A DNA stretch of 9,049 nucleotides from UBA6182 sp964479585. GTDB lineage: Bacteria > Bacillota_I > Bacilli_A > Erysipelotrichales > Erysipelotrichaceae. Under the pieces are notes generated by a model. That model saw only the letters and a list, made by a program, of their open reading frames with translations. It was not told the origin of the DNA and ran no database searches. The first letter of the stretch is position 1, and every line of letters begins with the position of its first letter. Where the stretch lies: contig CAYZMP010000057.1 of NCBI GenBank assembly GCA_964479585.1, positions 1 through 9,049 on the forward strand, in the 5' to 3' direction. The translations under genes were made by a program, and so were the position numbers. Positions 6,746-9,049 of the stretch are shown piece by piece.

Positions 6746-7174
6746 ATGCTAAAAGAAAGTCATATTATGATTACACATGAAACACTCAATGCTGATCAAG
6801 CATTAGAGCGTATTGGGATGTTACTTTATGAAGTGGGAAGCGTATCAAAAAAATACATTAACAACATGATTGATAGTTATCATAGTTTGGGAGCTTATTT
6901 TGTTATTGCACCTGGTGTAGCGTTAGCACATGCGAAGCCTGATAGTTCAGTCATTAAAAATGACATTGTTTTAATGGTGTGCAAAACTCCTGTAATCTTT
7001 AACAGTCATAATGATCCTGTTACTTTAGTGTTTGGGCTTTGTGCAACCTCTGGTGAACACCATATGGATAAGATTGTGGATATGGCAAACTTACTTGATA
7101 ACCAACAGCTTATAGAGAAAATAAAAAACGCTAACGATATTCAAGAAATCGAAAACTTACTAACACAAGCGTAA
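6746..7174 (+). CDS. PTS sugar transporter EIIA component (fructose/mannitol/ascorbate EIIA-2 fold)
   Basis: A 142-residue cytoplasmic phosphocarrier. It takes phosphate from HPr and passes it to EIIB. The active-site signature IAPGVALAHAKPD is present, with His62 as the phosphorylated residue. The protein is a single EIIA-2 domain of normal length, related to the EIIA domain at the end of the upstream regulator. The start is ATG 6746, preceded by AGGGG (6736-6740) inside the end of the regulator gene with a 5-base spacer; the two genes are 1 base apart. It belongs with the EIIB and EIIC genes immediately downstream. The UlaC-like assignment rests on the cognate EIIC family, not on this protein alone. 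Confidence 0.92.
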   Translation: MLKESHIMITHETLNADQALERIGMLLYEVGSVSKKYINNMIDSYHSLGAYFVIAPGVALAHAKPDSSVIKNDIVLMVCKTPVIFNSHNDPVTLVFGLCATSGEHHMDKIVDMANLLDNQQLIEKIKNANDIQEIENLLTQA

Positions 7175-7194
7175 TGCTGAAGAAAGGATAGCTT

Positions 7195-7497
7195 ATGAGA
7201 CAAATTAAAGCCCAAGCTGTATGTGGATTTGGTGTAGGTTCATCAACACTTCTAAAAATGAAGTTAGAACAAGCGTTTAAAGCCAACCAAATCGATGCAA
7301 GTGTATTTGCAGGAGATGTAGGGACTGCCGCATCTACTGAGTGCGATGTTATCTTTACATCAGAAGAATTAGCAGAAACACTGAAAAACCGTGCAAAAGT
7401 ACCTGTCATTGTTATTAAAAGCTTTGTAAACAAAGTTGAAATTGAAGAAAAAGCAATGGCCTTTGTCAAAGAGTTTGAAAAAGGAGGTGACGTATAA
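7195..7497 (+). CDS. PTS sugar transporter EIIB component (UlaB/GatB-like)
   Basis: A 100-residue cytoplasmic EIIB of the lactose/cellobiose-like fold used in ascorbate and galactitol systems. The N-terminal phosphate loop reads AVCGFGVGSSTLLKM, with Cys10 as the residue that accepts phosphate from EIIA and hands it to the sugar in EIIC. The length is normal for a free EIIB. ATG 7195 is preceded by AAAGGA (7183-7188) with a 6-base spacer. It starts 20 bases after the EIIA stop codon and is followed by a 79-base gap before EIIC, the longest gap in the operon. Confidence 0.93.
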   Translation: MRQIKAQAVCGFGVGSSTLLKMKLEQAFKANQIDASVFAGDVGTAASTECDVIFTSEELAETLKNRAKVPVIVIKSFVNKVEIEEKAMAFVKEFEKGGDV

Positions 7498-7508
7498 CAA
7501 AAAAATGT

Positions 7509-7563
7509 CTATTTGTATTAGATGAAAAAAGTCCGTGATGGACAAAAATAGTTAAACAACTAT
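7509..7563 (+). other. Potential RNA secondary structure between EIIB and EIIC genes
   Basis: Several short inverted repeats fill the 79-base gap. GTCC/GGAC (7531-7534, 7540-7543) has a 5-base loop. ATAGTT/AACTAT (7548-7553, 7558-7563) has a 4-base loop and ends right beside the EIIC ribosome binding site. CTATTT/AAATAG (7509-7514, 7546-7551) would enclose the first hairpin and compete with the second. Stems are short and AT-rich, so a role in translation or mRNA processing is only a possibility. Confidence 0.3.
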
Positions 7564-7571
7564 AAAGGAGG
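7564..7571 (+). promoter_or_regulatory. Strong ribosome binding site of the EIIC gene
   Basis: AAAGGAGG with a 5-base spacer to ATG 7577, the strongest Shine-Dalgarno sequence in the PTS operon. It directly abuts the ATAGTT/AACTAT inverted repeat. Confidence 0.85.
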
Positions 7572-7576
7572 AGAGT

Positions 7577-8863
7577 ATGGCTGTATTAAATTTTATTATT
7601 AATGAAGTATTTGGAAGTGCTCCAGTCTTTTTAGCACTAATAGCCTTTGTTGGGTTGTTGTTGCAGAAAAAAGGATTTAGTGAAGTATTAGCCGGTACCT
7701 TTAAAACTGCAGTTGGTGTCGTTATTCTTCAACAAGGAACAAACATAATTATTTCAGCGATTGCACCACTTGCGGATGCCTTTGGCGTATTTAATGTAGA
7801 AGGTGGAGAAGTTGTAGAGTCCATGGGTGCTGCAACCTTTATGAGCGAATATGGAGCTCAAATTGGTATCGCTATGGTAGTTGCTTTTGGTATTAACTTG
7901 CTAGTGGCTCGTTTTACAAAGTGGAAATCTGTATTTTTAACTGGACATATGTTGTATTGGTTTCCATTTATCTTTGTCGCAGCAGGTGTAGATGCTGGTT
8001 TAACAGGGACAACACTACTTATTGTCGCAATCTTGTTTACCGCTGCTTACATGATTATTACACCAAACATCATTCGACCTTTTGTTCGACAAGTCACTCA
8101 AGATGATACTTTTACATTAGGTCATCCAACCATCGGTTTGTCATTAATCGCTGGTTATATTGGTAAATGGTTTGGAGATAAATCCAAATCAACAGAAGAC
8201 TTGAAATTTTCTAAAAATCTAGGATTTTTAAAAGAAATCTCCATTACGTCATCCATTGTTATTTTCTTGGTGTATGCCATTATGATGGTTGTCGTATCGG
8301 TTGCAGGAAATAGCCCACTAGAAGTGTTTGGTATTGAATCCTCTGCCAAGATATTTAACTATCTGCTTATGCAAGGGATTACTTTTGGTGCAGGACTTAC
8401 CATTTTATTAGTTGGGGTTCGTATGATGATTGCTGAGATCGTACCAGCATTTACTGGATTCCAAGAAAAACTAATACCTGATGCTATTCCAGCGCTTGAT
8501 TGCCCACTTTTATTTCCTTATGCACCCAATGCATTAATTATTGGGTTTGTTGTTTCCATGATTACATCAACGATTGCAATTGTGTTGTTTGCAATAACTG
8601 GGTTTTTCCCATATGTGATTGCACCATTAACCATTACATGTTTCTTTGAAATTGGTACTGCTTCCATTATTGGTAATGCGACCGGTGGAAGAAGAGGAGC
8701 TATTTTAGGTTCAGCAGTAGCAGGTGTCGTTATGGTGCTACTTGTTGGTTTTTCGATTCCATTTTTACGTGAAACTGTTGCTGATTGGATTATTATCTTT
8801 GGAGGTAATGACTTCTCCCTATGGGCTATCTTTGAAGGATTATTTGCACGTCTGATCTCATAG
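7577..8863 (+). CDS. PTS permease EIIC component, ascorbate/SgaT-UlaA superfamily
   Basis: A 428-residue polytopic membrane protein, about 10-11 hydrophobic segments, that forms the sugar channel of the PTS and presents substrate to phospho-EIIB. Segments I recognise from UlaA-type permeases are the N-terminal GTFKTAVGVVILQQG (40-54), FLTGHM (120-125), FTLGHPTIG (179-187) and the most conserved stretch GVRMMIAEIVPAFTGFQ (280-296) through LIPDAIPALDCP and YAPNA (to 319). It is about 35 residues shorter than the E. coli ascorbate permease as I recall it, mainly at the hydrophilic C-terminus. The family is certain; ascorbate as the substrate is not, because no ascorbate-6-phosphate lactonase or later pathway gene is present. 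It is the last gene of the operon, followed directly by a terminator. Confidence 0.92.
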   Translation: MAVLNFIINEVFGSAPVFLALIAFVGLLLQKKGFSEVLAGTFKTAVGVVILQQGTNIIISAIAPLADAFGVFNVEGGEVVESMGAATFMSEYGAQIGIAMVVAFGINLLVARFTKWKSVFLTGHMLYWFPFIFVAAGVDAGLTGTTLLIVAILFTAAYMIITPNIIRPFVRQVTQDDTFTLGHPTIGLSLIAGYIGKWFGDKSKSTEDLKFSKNLGFLKEISITSSIVIFLVYAIMMVVVSVAGNSPLEVFGIESSAKIFNYLLMQGITFGAGLTILLVGVRMMIAEIVPAFTGFQEKLIPDAIPALDCPLLFPYAPNALIIGFVVSMITSTIAIVLFAITGFFPYVIAPLTITCFFEIGTASIIGNATGGRRGAILGSAVAGVVMVLLVGFSIPFLRETVADWIIIFGGNDFSLWAIFEGLFARLIS

Positions 8864-8880
8864 CATCAGATCCTTTCTAC

Positions 8881-8912
8881 AAAAAGAGAAATTTGGGCGA
8901 ATTTCTCTTTTT
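8881..8912 (+). terminator. Intrinsic terminator of the PTS operon
   Basis: A perfect 13-bp inverted repeat, AAAAAGAGAAATT (8881-8893) and AATTTCTCTTTTT (8900-8912), with loop TGGGCG. It begins 17 bases after the EIIC stop codon. The A and T runs on both arms make it symmetric, so it could also stop transcription arriving from the right. The following 137 bases (8913-9049) are AT-rich and hold no gene that I can support. Confidence 0.9.
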
Positions 8913-9049
8913 AAATGAGTTTTTGATAGATGATCATCATACTTAAGTGTGAAACAACAATTATTATGTAAAATTATTATCTTGAAAATTTTCTTATTGC
9001 TAGTTATTGCATATTCACTAGTTTTTAGAATAGTATAGCTTTTAAAACT

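Noticed and set aside
7131..7469. Antisense open frame of 112 codons opposite the EIIB gene
   Set aside because: It overlaps the end of EIIA and nearly all of EIIB, both clear family members. Its composition mirrors the coding strand and no ribosome binding site or domain is evident.
8851..8870. TCTGAT/ATCAGA inverted repeat around the EIIC stop codon
   Set aside because: Only 6 bp, no T run after it, and a far stronger terminator hairpin lies 11 bases downstream.
8913..9049. AT-rich tail with small palindromes (ATGATCAT, ACTTAAGT, GAAAATTTTC), a TTATTGC direct repeat and a possible TTGCAT-18-TAGTAT promoter (9007-9036)
   Set aside because: All motifs are short and expected in AT-rich DNA. 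A promoter for a gene beyond the window is possible, but there is no downstream gene to test it against.
1..9049. Search for CRISPR repeats, insertion sequences, tRNA/rRNA genes, phage or defence genes
   Set aside because: No regularly spaced repeats, transposase-like proteins, cloverleaf-like sequences or defence domains were seen; every sizeable frame belongs to a housekeeping, transport or metabolic family.

Overview
The window reads as ordinary chromosomal DNA from a low-GC Gram-positive bacterium (Bacillota). The basis is AT-rich sequence, strong AAGGAGG-type ribosome binding sites, short intrinsic terminators, a TmcAL-type tRNA acetylation enzyme and a PRD-type PTS regulator. Gene content would fit an Erysipelotrichia-like lineage, but that is inference only; no rRNA or other taxonomic marker is present. 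Trp is read as TGG, all nine genes end in TAA or TAG, and every gene is full length under the standard code.

Left part (1-3043): a small VOC/glyoxalase-fold protein on the + strand converges on an APC-family amino acid permease on the - strand, with a shared bidirectional terminator between them. Next, also on the - strand, comes tmcAL (tRNA-Met cytidine acetate ligase), which has its own terminator; the permease has a separate TTGACA-type promoter.

Middle (3044-4780): tmcAL diverges from a two-gene + strand unit. This encodes an alpha/beta hydrolase of the lysophospholipase/monoacylglycerol lipase type and a SIS-domain protein of the UPF0309 type. The two genes overlap by 8 bp, and a strong terminator closes the unit. 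The very short divergent region (37 bp between start codons) holds an inverted repeat that contains overlapping -10 elements in both orientations.

Right part (4781-9049): a compact phosphotransferase cassette of the ascorbate/UlaA superfamily. Its order is a multidomain PRD regulator (two HTH, two PRD-like regions, EIIB-like and EIIA-like domains), free EIIA, free EIIB, then the membrane permease EIIC, followed by a perfect 13-bp terminator hairpin. The free EIIA and EIIB would pass phosphate to the sugar brought in by EIIC, while the regulator's EIIA/EIIB/PRD domains would sense the phosphorylation state and control the operon. No catabolic gene for the sugar lies in the window, so the substrate is open. 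The last 137 bases are AT-rich and non-coding.

I see no mobile element, CRISPR array, tRNA, rRNA or phage gene, and no clearly novel multi-gene system. The most interesting points are the symmetric divergent promoter with a predicted leaderless tmcAL transcript, and the substrate-orphan PTS cassette.
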